Positions 22,047-31,461 of a stretch of DNA of 37,560 bases are shown in pieces. The stretch is taken from NCBI GenBank assembly GCA_963659365.1, contig CAVKTI010000017.1:1-37560 (forward strand), written 5' to 3'. The translations under genes were made by a program, and so were the position numbers. The DNA comes from W0P28-013 sp963659365. Lineage in GTDB: Bacteria > Bacteroidota > Bacteroidia > Bacteroidales > Paludibacteraceae. Every line of letters begins with the position of its first letter. Position 1 is the first letter of the stretch. Under the pieces are notes generated by a model, which made no database searches, was not told where the DNA came from, and was given only the letters and a program-made list of their open reading frames with translations.

Positions 22047-23321
22047 ATGAGAAAAACAATTCTGACACTGGCCATTGCGGCTGCCTGCATGGGTTTGTCG
22101 GCGCAAGACCATCTGTCGCTGACGCTCGAACAGGCGCAACAGTATGCCGTCGAGAACAACAAAAGTCTGCAAAACGCCTCGCTCGAAGTGCGGCAAGCCT
22201 ACGCACAACGCTGGCAAACCATAGCGGCTATGCTGCCGCAAGTGGACGGCACGGTGGGTTACACCAATATGTTGGGCTACGAAATTGACTTTGGCGGTAT
22301 GTCGCGGGCGATGCTGCCGTACCTCAACACCAACATCACCGCCTCTATCGGGCTGAATGGGCAAGCGATAATGGGCGCACTGCTCAACAATTTGGCCATC
22401 GAGATGCAGGATATTTCGCAGAAAAAGACCGAAAGCACGCTGCGTGCCAATGTCAGCACCTCGTATATGAGCGTTTTGGTACTCGAAGACATTGTAACGC
22501 TGCTCGATTCGAGCCTGACCAACATCGAGCGATTGGCCAAGATGACACAACGCTCGGTAGAAGTAGGTGCCGCCGAGCAGACCTCTGCCGACCAAATAAT
22601 GGTGAAAGTGAACGCCTTGAAAAACTCCATCAACTCGAACAAGCGCAATGTGGAGTTGGCGCGCAACTCGCTGAAAGTGCTGCTCGGGCTGAACGCCGAA
22701 ACAGAATTGACGCTGTCGCAAACGCTCGACGAACTGCTGTCGGCCGAAAGTGCGCTCGCCTTGTTGAACGAAGGTTTCGACATCAACCGCAACTACGACT
22801 ACCAACTGTTGCAGAAAAATGTGGAGTTGGCCAAGAAAAATGTAACCATGGCGGGTTTGGCCTACACGCCAACGCTTTCGGCCTACTACCAATACTCGTA
22901 CCGCAAAGATTTCGGCGATGGCGGTTTTTCGATGTCGCCACCGCACACCGTTGGCATATCGCTGGCTGTGCCGATTTGGTCGAGTGGCAAGCGTGCGGCA
23001 GCCGTAACCGAAAAGAAACTGGCCTACCAAGCCGCCGTGAACACTTTCGAAGAGACCTCGGACAACCTCGGCATACAAGACCAGCAGTTGCGTTTCAACC
23101 TATCGAACGCCTACGAAACCTACATGAACGAGCGCGACAACATCGAAGTTACCAAGCGTGTATTCAACAGCACCGCCAACAAATTTGAGCATGGTGTTGC
23201 CTCGTCGCTCGACCTGACCAACGCCAGCAACGACCTGATTTCGGCGCAATCGACCTATGTGCAGGCCATTTTGACCCTTGTAAACGCCCAAGTGGAACTC
23301 ACAAAATTCTTGAACAAATAA
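22047..23321 (+). CDS. TolC family outer-membrane efflux protein
   Basis: A 424-residue outer-membrane factor. The start at ATG 22047 (MRKTILTLAIAAACMGLSAQ) gives a clean signal peptide; an upstream in-frame ATG would put charged residues before it. The mature part has two OEP repeats rich in coiled coil: LTLEQAQQYAVENNKSLQNA at the start of the first, and later AVPIWSSGKRAAAVTEKKLA and ASSLDLTNASNDLISAQSTY. It forms the outer-membrane duct of the tripartite efflux pump encoded by the next two genes. Confidence 0.92.
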   Translation: MRKTILTLAIAAACMGLSAQDHLSLTLEQAQQYAVENNKSLQNASLEVRQAYAQRWQTIAAMLPQVDGTVGYTNMLGYEIDFGGMSRAMLPYLNTNITASIGLNGQAIMGALLNNLAIEMQDISQKKTESTLRANVSTSYMSVLVLEDIVTLLDSSLTNIERLAKMTQRSVEVGAAEQTSADQIMVKVNALKNSINSNKRNVELARNSLKVLLGLNAETELTLSQTLDELLSAESALALLNEGFDINRNYDYQLLQKNVELAKKNVTMAGLAYTPTLSAYYQYSYRKDFGDGGFSMSPPHTVGISLAVPIWSSGKRAAAVTEKKLAYQAAVNTFEETSDNLGIQDQQLRFNLSNAYETYMNERDNIEVTKRVFNSTANKFEHGVASSLDLTNASNDLISAQSTYVQAILTLVNAQVELTKFLNK

Positions 23322-23357
23322 TCGAATCAATCACAGCAAACAAAAAAACAGAAAATA

Positions 23358-24371
23358 ATGAAAACGACAAAACTTTTGACCTTGGTTTGCGTCGCCGTGG
23401 CGACAGCAAGTTGCGGCACCGCCGACAAAAACGCCGAAACCACCAACGAGCGTGTGGAACAAGTGAAAACGCAGCCCGTGGAAAAGCGTGAGATCACGCG
23501 GCAACTAAACATTTCGACCACTCTGCAAGGCTACGAAACGGTGAACATTGCGCCATCGCTGACGGGCAAGATAGAACACATCTATGTAGAAGTGGGCGAC
23601 AGAGTGAAAAAAGGCGATATGCTGGTGCGCATGGACCAGAACCAATACAACACCACCAAACTGACCTTTGCCAATTTGGGCGTGGAGTTGGCGCGTATGG
23701 ACGCTCTGAAAGAGACTGGAAGCATTTCGCAGCAGACCTACGACCAGACAAAATTGAGTTACGACCAGACAAAAGAGAGTATCGACTTTTTGGCGACGAA
23801 CACCTTTGTCAAAGCGCGTTTTTCGGGCGTGATTTCTGCCAAAAACTACGAAGATGGCGAACTTTACGGCGGTCAAGCGATACTGACTTTGACGCAGATA
23901 GACCAGTTGAAAGCCCTTATTGCCATTCCAGAGCAGTATTACCGCAATGTGAAAGCGGGCAAAAAAGTGCTGTTGCGCTCCGAAATTTATCCCGAGCAGA
24001 CCTTTGAATCGGTTATCGAAGTGGTTTATCCGACCATTGACCCAGCCACGCACACCTTCCAAGCCAAACTGCGCATTCCGAACAAGCGGGAACTTTTGCG
24101 TCCGGGAATGTTTGTGCGCACCACCGTCGAAGTGGGCAAAGCCGATGCGCTGATTGTGCCGTACCAAGCCGTTTTGAAACTGATTGGTGCCAACGATCGC
24201 TATGTGTTTATCAACGAAAACGGGACGGCTAAGCGCGTGGGTGTAACGCTCGGGCAACGTTTCGACGAATTGACCGAGATTTTCTCGGACGAAATCTCCG
24301 AAGGCGATGAACTCGTTACCGTAGGGCAAGCCAAACTTGTGGACGGCACCAAACTGAATGTGGTAGAATAG
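23358..24371 (+). CDS. RND efflux periplasmic adaptor (membrane fusion lipoprotein)
   Basis: A 337-residue adaptor. The signal peptide has lipobox TASC (Cys at about residue 19), so it is anchored by lipid. The biotinyl-lipoyl-like half-motif is HIYVEVGDRVKKGDMLVRMD. A short alpha-hairpin follows (residues about 100-140, QQTYDQTKLSYDQTKESIDF), then beta-barrel motifs KARFSGVISAKNYEDGELYG and PGMFVRTTVEVG. It links the inner-membrane pump with TolC. Gaps of 36 and 39 bases on either side indicate one operon. Confidence 0.92.
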   Translation: MKTTKLLTLVCVAVATASCGTADKNAETTNERVEQVKTQPVEKREITRQLNISTTLQGYETVNIAPSLTGKIEHIYVEVGDRVKKGDMLVRMDQNQYNTTKLTFANLGVELARMDALKETGSISQQTYDQTKLSYDQTKESIDFLATNTFVKARFSGVISAKNYEDGELYGGQAILTLTQIDQLKALIAIPEQYYRNVKAGKKVLLRSEIYPEQTFESVIEVVYPTIDPATHTFQAKLRIPNKRELLRPGMFVRTTVEVGKADALIVPYQAVLKLIGANDRYVFINENGTAKRVGVTLGQRFDELTEIFSDEISEGDELVTVGQAKLVDGTKLNVVE

Positions 24372-24410
24372 TCCACCGACGACCAAACCAACAGACAAAA
24401 AGAGAGAATC

Positions 24411-27400
24411 ATGAGCATTTACAAAACCGCTATCAACAAGCCCGTTACGACGATTTTGATATTCGTGGCGGTGATGATTATTGGCATATTTTGCTTTATG
24501 CGGCTGCCAATCGACCAGTTTCCCGAAATGGATCCGCCTTATGTTACGGTGCTGACGACCTACGCAGGTGCCAGTTCGAGCGAGGTAGAAACCAATGTAT
24601 CGAAACTGCTCGAAAACAGCCTCAACTCGGTGGACGGCTTGAAGACCATCACCTCGTCGTCGAAGGACAATATGTCGCTGATTTTGATGGAATTTGAGTG
24701 GGGCACCAACCTCGACGAAGTGATAAACGATGTGCGTTCGTACATCGATATGACCAAGGACAACCTGCCGAGCGGTTGCAGCAATCCGTTCATTTTCAAG
24801 TTCAGTTCGAGTTCGATGCCAATCATTCAGTATGCCATCACGGCCGACGAGAGTTATGCTGGCCTCGACAAGTTGCTCAACGACGAAGTGATGCCGCAAA
24901 TCAACCGTGTGGACGGTATCGGCAACATTTCGCTGTCGGGTTCGCCCGAACGCTATGTCTATGTCGATTTGGATCAGGAGAAACTCGATGCCTACAATCT
25001 GACCGTAGAAGCCGTTGGATCGGCCGTCAGTGCAAACAACCTGAACCTGTCGTCGGGAACGGTGAAGATGGAAAAAGAGCAGTACCAACTGCAAGTGCGC
25101 AGCGAGTACATCGAGAGTTCCGAAATCAACGACATTCCCGTGATGACCACCGCCGACGGCAAGCAGATTTTTGTGCGCGACATCGCCACCGTGCGCGACA
25201 CCATCAAAGACCTTTCGCTCGACGAGAAGACCAACGGACGCGAGTGTGTGCGTATGATCATCACCAAGCAGACGGGCGGAAACACCGTGCAAGTGTGCCG
25301 CGATGTGCAGAAAGAGATGGCAAAAATACAGAAAACGCTGCCTTCAGATGTGAAAGTAGAGGTGATTTACGACTCGTCGGACAACATCAAAAACTCCATC
25401 AGTTCGCTGGAAGAATCCATCTTGTATGCGCTGCTGTTCGTGGTTTTGGTGGTGCTGTTTTTCCTTGGCAAATGGCGTGCATCGCTCATCATCAGCCTTA
25501 CCATTCCAATATCGCTCATTGTGGCGTTCATCTATCTGAAATTTGTGGATAGTTCGCTCAACATCATTTCGCTCTGTTCGCTTTCGATTGCCATCGGTAT
25601 GGTGGTGGACGATGCCATTGTGGTGTTGGAAAACATCACCAAGCACATCGACCGTGGTTCGCGTCCGCGCGAGGCCGCCATCTACGCCACCAACGAGGTG
25701 TGGGTTTCGGTTATCGCCACCACGCTGGTGTTGGCAGCCGTGTTTGTGCCGCTCACCATGTTGAGCGGACAGGCGGGCATTCTGTTCAAAGAGTTGGGCT
25801 GGATTGTAACCATCGTTACCTCCACCTCTACCCTCATCGCCATCTCGCTCACGCCGATGCTCTGCTCCCAAATGTTGAAATCGAAAAAAGTAACGGTCGA
25901 TGAGTCTGGAAATCTTATCGAAATCGAGAACAAAGAGGGCTGGTATCAGAAATATATCGTCGGGTTTTTGAACAAAGTGGACATTTGGTACGCCAAAGCA
26001 TTGCGTGCTTGTTTGAATCATAAAGTGCTGACAATCATCGTTTTGCTACTATTTTTCGTTGCATCGTTGTTGCCAATGGTGTTCGGGAAAATCGGTACCG
26101 ACTTTATGCAGCAGCAGGACAACGGCCGCCTAAGCGTAACCGTGAAACTGCAACAAGGCACGCGTATCGAAGAGACGCTGAAAACGGCGCGTATGCTCGA
26201 GGCGCGATTCACCGAACTGGTGCCAGAAATCATACTTATCAGCACCTCGGCGGGTTCGAACGACGACGCTGGCGTGGCTGCCATATTCTCATCGACCACC
26301 AACAACAAAATTTCGATGACCGTGCGCTGCTCGAAAAAATGGGAACGCGAACGCTCTATTTTCGAAATTGCCGAAGTGATGCGTAAAGAACTCGACCGCT
26401 ACCCCGAAATTATCGACTACACCTGTAATGTTTCGAGCGGCATGGGCGGCAGTGGCAGCGCTTCGACCGTCGATGTCGAAATCTACGGCTACGACTTCAA
26501 CACCACATCGCGCTTGGCCGAAGATTTGAAACACATTGTGAAAGACAGCGTTCCCGGCGCACGCGACATCAACATCGACCGCGACGACGACCGCGCCGAA
26601 CTGAAAATCGTTGTCGATAAAGAGAAAATTGCACGCCACGGCCTCACTTCAGCCACCATATCGACCTATGTGCGCAACCGTGTGAACGGCATGGCATCGG
26701 GCTATCTGAAAGAGGACGGCGACGAATACGACATTGTGGTGCGCTTGAAAGAGGAGAACCGCAATTCGCTCGACGACATACGCAACCTCAGCATTCCAAC
26801 AGCGACGGGCGGCAAAATCAAATTGAGCGAAATTGCCGATGTGCAGGAGTATTGGGGACCGCCCACCATCGCACGCAAAAGCCGCCAGCGCATTGTAACC
26901 ATGAAAGTTACGCCTTACAACACTTCGCTCGGCGAACTGGCCACCAACATCGAACGCGTGATAGCGCATGTCGATATGCCGCAGGGCGTTACCGTGCGCT
27001 TGGCTGGCGACTACGAGGATCAACAAGAGACTTTTGCCGACATGGGTATGTTGCTCGCACTGATTGTCATGCTGGTTTATGTGGTTATGGCGTCGCAGTT
27101 CGAATCGTTCTCGAAACCAGCCATCATCATGATGTCTGTGCCGTTTGCCCTGTCGGGCGTGGTACTTGCGCTATGGCTGACCAACACATCGCTCGATATG
27201 ATTGGCGCACTCGGCGTAGTGATGTTGGTCGGCATTGTGGTGAAAAACGGCATTGTGCTGGTGGACTACACCAACCTGATGCGCGACCGCGGCTACGAAC
27301 TGAACGAGGCCATCGCCTTGTCGGGAGCGTCGCGTCTGCGCCCAGTACTGATGACGGCGTTCACCACCATTCTCGGTATGGTGCCGATGGCTTTGAGTTC

Positions 27401-27584
27401 GGGCGAAGGCTCCGAAATGTGGCGACCAATGGGCATCGTCGTTATCGGCGGCTTGACCGTTTCGACCTTCCTCACGCTGTTTATCGTGCCTGTGCTTTAT
27501 GGCGCAATGAGCCGCCACGGCGAGCGCGACAAAGCCGAAAAAGAGCAACGCGAATACATCTTCATGCAGTTAAACGACAAATAA
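24411..27584 (+). CDS. RND family efflux permease (HAE1/AcrB type)
   Basis: A 1057-residue inner-membrane pump of full AcrB-like length. TM1 is at residues 10-30 (ITTILIF-type, here VTTILIFVAVMIIGIFCFMR), followed by RLPIDQFPEMDPPYVTV and a porter domain. TM4 has the proton-relay aspartates in GMVVDDAIVVLENITKHID. A second half repeats the fold with ASQFESFSKPAIIMMSVPFA, GIVVKNGIVLVDYTNLMRDRG and MTAFTTILGMVPMALSSGEG. The Lys of the relay is in VVKNGIVL. It exports hydrophobic compounds using proton flow. The substrate is unknown. Confidence 0.95.
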   Translation: MSIYKTAINKPVTTILIFVAVMIIGIFCFMRLPIDQFPEMDPPYVTVLTTYAGASSSEVETNVSKLLENSLNSVDGLKTITSSSKDNMSLILMEFEWGTNLDEVINDVRSYIDMTKDNLPSGCSNPFIFKFSSSSMPIIQYAITADESYAGLDKLLNDEVMPQINRVDGIGNISLSGSPERYVYVDLDQEKLDAYNLTVEAVGSAVSANNLNLSSGTVKMEKEQYQLQVRSEYIESSEINDIPVMTTADGKQIFVRDIATVRDTIKDLSLDEKTNGRECVRMIITKQTGGNTVQVCRDVQKEMAKIQKTLPSDVKVEVIYDSSDNIKNSISSLEESILYALLFVVLVVLFFLGKWRASLIISLTIPISLIVAFIYLKFVDSSLNIISLCSLSIAIGMVVDDAIVVLENITKHIDRGSRPREAAIYATNEVWVSVIATTLVLAAVFVPLTMLSGQAGILFKELGWIVTIVTSTSTLIAISLTPMLCSQMLKSKKVTVDESGNLIEIENKEGWYQKYIVGFLNKVDIWYAKALRACLNHKVLTIIVLLLFFVASLLPMVFGKIGTDFMQQQDNGRLSVTVKLQQGTRIEETLKTARMLEARFTELVPEIILISTSAGSNDDAGVAAIFSSTTNNKISMTVRCSKKWERERSIFEIAEVMRKELDRYPEIIDYTCNVSSGMGGSGSASTVDVEIYGYDFNTTSRLAEDLKHIVKDSVPGARDINIDRDDDRAELKIVVDKEKIARHGLTSATISTYVRNRVNGMASGYLKEDGDEYDIVVRLKEENRNSLDDIRNLSIPTATGGKIKLSEIADVQEYWGPPTIARKSRQRIVTMKVTPYNTSLGELATNIERVIAHVDMPQGVTVRLAGDYEDQQETFADMGMLLALIVMLVYVVMASQFESFSKPAIIMMSVPFALSGVVLALWLTNTSLDMIGALGVVMLVGIVVKNGIVLVDYTNLMRDRGYELNEAIALSGASRLRPVLMTAFTTILGMVPMALSSGEGSEMWRPMGIVVIGGLTVSTFLTLFIVPVLYGAMSRHGERDKAEKEQREYIFMQLNDK

Positions 27585-27596
27585 AATTCAGCAACC

Positions 27597-27890
27597 ATGA
27601 AATCGGTAATGATAGTTTTCAACCAAGCAAACACGGAGCGTGTCGAATACATGCTCGACCAACTGCACATCACGGGTTTCACCTTTTTCGAGCAGGTGCA
27701 AGGGCGTGGCACCAACGGCGGCGAACCACGGCGTGGCACGCACACATGGCCAGAGATGAATTCGGCGGTCATCACAGTGGTGAACGACGAACAGGTGCCA
27801 GACCTGCTCAGCACAGTGAAAAAACTCGACAACCGCAACAAGGAAGTCGGCGTGCGCGCATTCGTTTGGAACATCGAGGCGACCGTGTAA
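27597..27890 (+). CDS. P-II-like (GlnB-fold) small protein
   Basis: A 97-residue protein starting 12 bases after the pump gene. It has a beta-alpha-beta start (MKSVMIVFNQANTERVEYML), a T-loop-like insert GRGTNGGEPRRGTHTWPEMN, and a second half SAVITVVNDEQVPDLLSTVK and VGVRAFVWNIEATV. This layout and length resemble P-II/CutA-type trimeric regulators. I know no catalytic motif in it. Being the last gene of the efflux operon, it may sense a ligand or bind the pump; this is inference. A terminator follows. Confidence 0.7.
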   Translation: MKSVMIVFNQANTERVEYMLDQLHITGFTFFEQVQGRGTNGGEPRRGTHTWPEMNSAVITVVNDEQVPDLLSTVKKLDNRNKEVGVRAFVWNIEATV

Positions 27891-27916
27891 CAAGCGGTTT
27901 GCCACATACAAAAATT

Positions 27917-27949
27917 GAGGGGAACGCACACGCGCGCCCCTCTTTTTTT
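27917..27949 (+). terminator. intrinsic terminator of the efflux operon
   Basis: GAGGGG (27917-27922) pairs with CCCCTC (27937-27942), with CGC/GCG in the loop, followed by seven T residues. Confidence 0.85.
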
Positions 27950-27965
27950 GCCCCAAATCTGACGA

Positions 27966-29246
27966 TTACTGCCCTTTCGTGGTGCGCAGCAAATTGATGT
28001 CGCCGCTCAATTTATACTGAATCGGATTTCCGTTTTTGTCCAAATCAGTGCCAGTGGCTTGTATGATGTAGTAGTACGCACCTTGCGCCGCTTGCTTGCC
28101 GTTGATAGTGCCGTCCCAACCTTTGGCGGGGTCGGTGCTGTGGAAAACCTGCCGCCCCCAACGGTTATACACATAGCAACTGTATGTGAGCAGCGAACGG
28201 TACGCCACACGAAACTCGTCGTTTTTGCCATCGCCGTTGGGCGTGAACACATTGGGCACTTCCAATTTCGACTCCAAAACCTTCACATCTATCGAATCGG
28301 TATATTCGCATTCGGCCGACATCACCGTGAGTTTCACACGATATTCGCCCGATTCGGAAAAGGTGTAGCGCACATCTTTGTCGCTGTAGCGCATATAGTC
28401 CGATGGCTTCTCTTTCGGGAAAATGCGCCAATCGTAATACACGCCATCGATGGGATTTGCGCGGCTCTCGAAAAAGACGACCAGCGGCCCCGAACCAGAA
28501 ATTTCGCTGCTGTTTGCGCGATCGACCTCGTTTTTGGCAGCGCGCTCCTCGATGGTCGCTTTTATATGCGCCTCTACCGCTATCGCCTTGTAGAGCGGCG
28601 ATGCAGCCGACTGCTTAATGCCGAACTCCTGCGCCCAATTGTCGCCTGCAAAGGTAAATTGCGTGTCGCAAAGGGGTGCTTCCAACGAAATTTCGGTGAA
28701 AGGTGTTTGCAGTTTTTCCATTTTCGGAGTTGGTGCGCTCCACTCTTCGCCGCTAAATGTTATCTCGTCGTACGACAGCGTGAATGTGCGCGGCAGGCGG
28801 TGTGTTGCGCCGTTTTTGTCCTTGTAGAGCAAATCGGGAGCCAAAAATATCGGCACTATTTTGATGTAGCGACACTTGTCGTCGGCCTCCACCACATCGA
28901 CACCCGAAATGGTTACGGGATATTTGGCATAGTCCAGCACCCAGATGTAGAGCGAGTCACGCCCATCGACTTTCAAGATGTAGCCTTCGCTGTCGTCGGG
29001 CGAAAATTCGGGTTGATTGCTCACAAAATCGCCAGCAAAAGTGCGCCACTCCACATTGGCTTCCGTGCCTGTGTAGCGCACCTCGGTAGCCGATGTAATG
29101 CCATTGAACAAAAAAAGCGCGTCCAAGCCTGTCAAATCGCTCTGCGCCACCTGCACGCACGGATATGTGGCCGACAACGCCGACGACTGCGCCACCAGCG
29201 GCAAACTACACGCCGCCACCAATGCCAAAAGTAGGATTTTTTTCAT
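27966..29246 (-). CDS. secreted protein with type B T9SS C-terminal (CHU_C) sorting domain
   Basis: A 426-residue protein with a Sec signal peptide (KKILLLALVAACSLPLVAQ). The N-terminal 240 residues form a beta-rich region I cannot assign. A PKD-like domain at about 248-330 contains GPLVVFFES, WRIFPKE, YTFSESGEYRVKLTV. The end is the gliding-motility-associated/type B sorting domain: PNVFTPNGDGKNDEFRV, YNRWGRQVF, WDGTINGKQAAQGAYYYII. Such proteins cross the outer membrane through the type IX system and depend on PorP/SprF-type partners. A porP gene lies 3 kb to the right. A PorA-like signalling role is possible but unproven. Confidence 0.88.
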   Translation of the reverse strand: MKKILLLALVAACSLPLVAQSSALSATYPCVQVAQSDLTGLDALFLFNGITSATEVRYTGTEANVEWRTFAGDFVSNQPEFSPDDSEGYILKVDGRDSLYIWVLDYAKYPVTISGVDVVEADDKCRYIKIVPIFLAPDLLYKDKNGATHRLPRTFTLSYDEITFSGEEWSAPTPKMEKLQTPFTEISLEAPLCDTQFTFAGDNWAQEFGIKQSAASPLYKAIAVEAHIKATIEERAAKNEVDRANSSEISGSGPLVVFFESRANPIDGVYYDWRIFPKEKPSDYMRYSDKDVRYTFSESGEYRVKLTVMSAECEYTDSIDVKVLESKLEVPNVFTPNGDGKNDEFRVAYRSLLTYSCYVYNRWGRQVFHSTDPAKGWDGTINGKQAAQGAYYYIIQATGTDLDKNGNPIQYKLSGDINLLRTTKGQ

Positions 29247-29261
29247 ATAGTAGAGTCCTTA

Positions 29262-29460
29262 TTTCAGATTTCAAATTTCAGATTTCAAATTTCAAATTTC
29301 AGATTAGGTTGATTAGTTGATCAGTTGATTGGTTGATTGGTCGTTAAAAAGTTGATGAGTTAATAAGTTTAACGCATTGGTGAAAGTCTGTGCGGCAAAA
29401 TCAATTTTCAAATCTTCAAATTTTCAAATAATTTTGTCCTTACTCTACTTTAATTAAACG
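29262..29460. repeat. composite intergenic repeat array 6
   Basis: TTTCAGA/TTTCAAA words (period 7), TTGATTAG/TTGATTGG words, then the core GTTTAACGCATTGGTG (29367-29392) continued by AAAGTCTGTGCGGCAAAATC, then TTCAAATC words ending CAAATAATTTTG. The gap lies between two minus-strand genes; no open gene was seen. Confidence 0.85.
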
Positions 29461-29489
29461 CCCAAAATCGCCTTTTATTTTTTCGTGGC

Positions 29490-29526
29490 GAACAAAAATG
29501 GGAAAAACGGCGCGTTTTTCCCATTT
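29490..29526 (-). terminator. intrinsic terminator of the NigD-like gene
   Basis: A perfect 14-bp stem AAATGGGAAAAACG (29496-29509), loop GCG, CGTTTTTCCCATTT (29513-29526). Read on the minus strand it is followed by a T tract. It lies 23 bases behind the stop of the lipoprotein gene. Confidence 0.8.
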
Positions 29527-29548
29527 CGTCGAACTATTTTTTGCCGTT

Positions 29549-30277
29549 TTATGGTCTGAAAGTTCCAAAATGTTTGGCGCGAACCGCTTGTCGGTGCAAG
29601 TTGGCAGGAATTGCCACATCGGTGTGTGCATCGCTGCCATCGAAAGTGCGGTATTTCACGCGCAAGTAGGCCACGCCAGCCGTATCCAACGCCAGCGGCG
29701 CAAGGTCGAACGAGGCGACCTCGCTCAACAACGCCTTCGGTGCATCGCCGTTCAAGTGGTGCCGAAGTTCCACCGTCAGCATCGAATCGAGCGGCGCAAC
29801 GGCACGCACATCGTGCGCCAGCGAAAACCTATGTTCGGTGAGGCTCGTGCCGTAATAGTCGAACAGCACATTCAGGTAATGCCCCGAAACCCACACCCAA
29901 ACGGGACTCAACGCCGCATCGCCAAGTGCCGCCATCGCTGCGTCAGAATCTACCAGCACCACTTTCGATTCGCAAGCAATGTGCGCGTAAGTCAAATTTA
30001 TCGTGTAGGTGTAGTCGGTCGCTGGCGACAGGTACGAATACTCCACATAGCAACGCCGCCCCACCAGCGAATCGTGCAGCACCAGCGCAGGCGATGGAAT
30101 GTAGGTTGTCGTCGTGTCGTCGTCGAGAAAATAGACTGTGCCAGAGGCGTTTTTGCAGACGGTCAGAATCATCGCCTGAACATCGTCCTCTTCGGTGCTT
30201 TTTTCGGTGCAGGCGCAAAAGCCAACAATGGTAAAAACCACTGAAAACCAGATGAATAGAATTTTTGTGCGTCTCAT
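29549..30277 (-). CDS. NigD-like lipoprotein
   Basis: A 242-residue predicted lipoprotein: signal peptide with lipobox FCAC (Cys at about residue 23) and then an acidic stretch TEKSTEEDD. The body has an OB-like N-terminal part (about 35-120: TVYFLDDDTTTTYIP, VGRRCYVEYSYLSPATDYTYTI) and a beta-sandwich C-terminal part (about 130-235: SPVWVWVSGHYLNVLFDYYG, KYRTFDGSDAHTDVAIP). This organisation resembles NigD-type proteins known in Bacteroidetes, first noted near bacteriocin genes; the function is unknown. It is the only gene between two repeat-rich gaps on this strand, with its own terminator. Confidence 0.65.
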   Translation of the reverse strand: MRRTKILFIWFSVVFTIVGFCACTEKSTEEDDVQAMILTVCKNASGTVYFLDDDTTTTYIPSPALVLHDSLVGRRCYVEYSYLSPATDYTYTINLTYAHIACESKVVLVDSDAAMAALGDAALSPVWVWVSGHYLNVLFDYYGTSLTEHRFSLAHDVRAVAPLDSMLTVELRHHLNGDAPKALLSEVASFDLAPLALDTAGVAYLRVKYRTFDGSDAHTDVAIPANLHRQAVRAKHFGTFRP

Positions 30278-30438
30278 AAATCAGTAGCAAGAAGCAAGTA
30301 GTCGGTCGCAAAAACGGCGTTCGCACGAGCACGCCACTCGCTGTTGTTCTATAAAAATGACGAAAAAATTGACCATTTCGTTGCACACTATCAAAAAAAT
30401 ACCTGCAAAAAGAGCATTAAAAAATCAAAATAATTTCA

Positions 30439-30446
30439 TAACTTTG
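30439..30446 (+). promoter_or_regulatory. -7 box before the methyltransferase gene
   Basis: TAACTTTG fits TAnnTTTG and lies 13 bases before the ATG. The expected TTTG box 19-21 bases upstream is not convincing. The rest of the 182-base gap between the divergent genes holds nothing recognisable. Confidence 0.5.
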
Positions 30447-30459
30447 CAGATTCGCACCG

Positions 30460-31248
30460 ATGACCATGACAAACACACTACACCAAATAAAAGCGCGTGC
30501 CGAACATTTCCGACATGCGCACCATCGCGGCGGCTACGGCATACATTCGCCCTACGCATTTCGCTGGCTCAACAGCGTGCTGTACGAAAAAACGCCGTTT
30601 TACGCCTTTGCGCATCTGCGAACTTTGCGGCGCAAACTGCAAAACGACTGCACGCCCATAGCACTGCAAGGATTCGGCACTGGCAAAGCGCGCCAAACAA
30701 CCATCAAAGCCATCGCACGAAACGCCTGCGCACGCCGCAAATACGCCGAACTGCTCTTTCGCATCGCCAACGACTGCCAAGCGCGAAACATTCTCGAACT
30801 CGGCACAAATCTGGGACTGACTACGCTCCATCTGGCGAAAACCGACACGCGCGCCAAGGTGGTAACGCTCGAAGGCGAACCTGCGCTCCACGCCTTTGCA
30901 CAGCGACTTTTCGAGTGCGAACACGCCCACAACATACACCCAATCAAAGGCGATATCGACCACACACTACCCATTGCGCTGAAAAATATGCCCGCAATCG
31001 ACCTCGCATTTTTCGACGCCAACCACACCTACGATGCCACCATGCGCTACTTCGACCAGTGCCTGCCGCATGCGCACGCCCACACCATTTTTGTGTTCGA
31101 CGACATACACCGCTCCGCCGACATGGAGCGCGCTTGGAACGAAATAAAAACCACACCGCAAATCCGCGTTACCATCGACACCCTGCAAATGGGCATCGCC
31201 TTCTTCAACACAGATTTACAAAAAGAAAATTATATTGTAGCGTACTGA
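30460..31248 (+). CDS. class I SAM-dependent methyltransferase
   Basis: A 262-residue protein. The N-terminus has the Bacteroidetes-typical H-x-x-G-Y-G-I-H-S-P-Y-A-F segment (HHRGGYGIHSPYAFRWLN). The Rossmann-like methyltransferase core follows: NILELGTNLGLTTLHLA (SAM-binding motif I) at about residue 108, VVTLEGEPALHAFAQ (acidic residue of motif II), AIDLAFFDANHTYDATMRYF (motif IV-like) and TIFVFDDIHRSADMERAW. The D-A-N-H and D-D-I-H segments recall metal-dependent O-methyltransferases of the caffeoyl-CoA type. The substrate is unknown. It is a single gene with its own -7 box. Confidence 0.82.
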   Translation: MTMTNTLHQIKARAEHFRHAHHRGGYGIHSPYAFRWLNSVLYEKTPFYAFAHLRTLRRKLQNDCTPIALQGFGTGKARQTTIKAIARNACARRKYAELLFRIANDCQARNILELGTNLGLTTLHLAKTDTRAKVVTLEGEPALHAFAQRLFECEHAHNIHPIKGDIDHTLPIALKNMPAIDLAFFDANHTYDATMRYFDQCLPHAHAHTIFVFDDIHRSADMERAWNEIKTTPQIRVTIDTLQMGIAFFNTDLQKENYIVAY

Positions 31249-31455
31249 ATTTCAGAATTTCAGATTTCAAATTTCAGATTGCGGTATCCACAAAGCCTAT
31301 AAAACTCAATTAAGTAACTGGAAATTAGATAATTGAATAATCAAAAAGTCTTTACTCTTTTGTCTTTACTCTTTATTCTCAAAAAAACCACTTCTCACTG
31401 CTCACTTCTAACTTCTCACTATTATAAACTTTCAACTTTACAAACTTTATAAACT
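31249..31455. repeat. composite intergenic repeat array 7
   Basis: Blocks: TTTCAGAA/TTTCAAAT words at the stop of the methyltransferase gene, an AT-rich unique part, GTCTTTACTCTTTT words, CTCACTTC/CTCACTGC words, and AACTTTACAAACTTT words ending ACTAAATTT at the next ATG. The GTTTAACGCATT core is absent. No promoter box was seen. Confidence 0.75.
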
Positions 31456-31461
31456 AAATTT

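Noticed and set aside
23505..25292. Minus-strand open frame of 595 codons opposite the efflux adaptor and pump genes
   Set aside because: Shadow frame of conserved genes with strong codon bias; no start context, no domain.
30357..31313. Plus-strand frame of 318 codons overlapping the methyltransferase gene
   Set aside because: Arg/His/Thr-rich translation typical of a shifted frame; the methyltransferase frame has clear SAM motifs.
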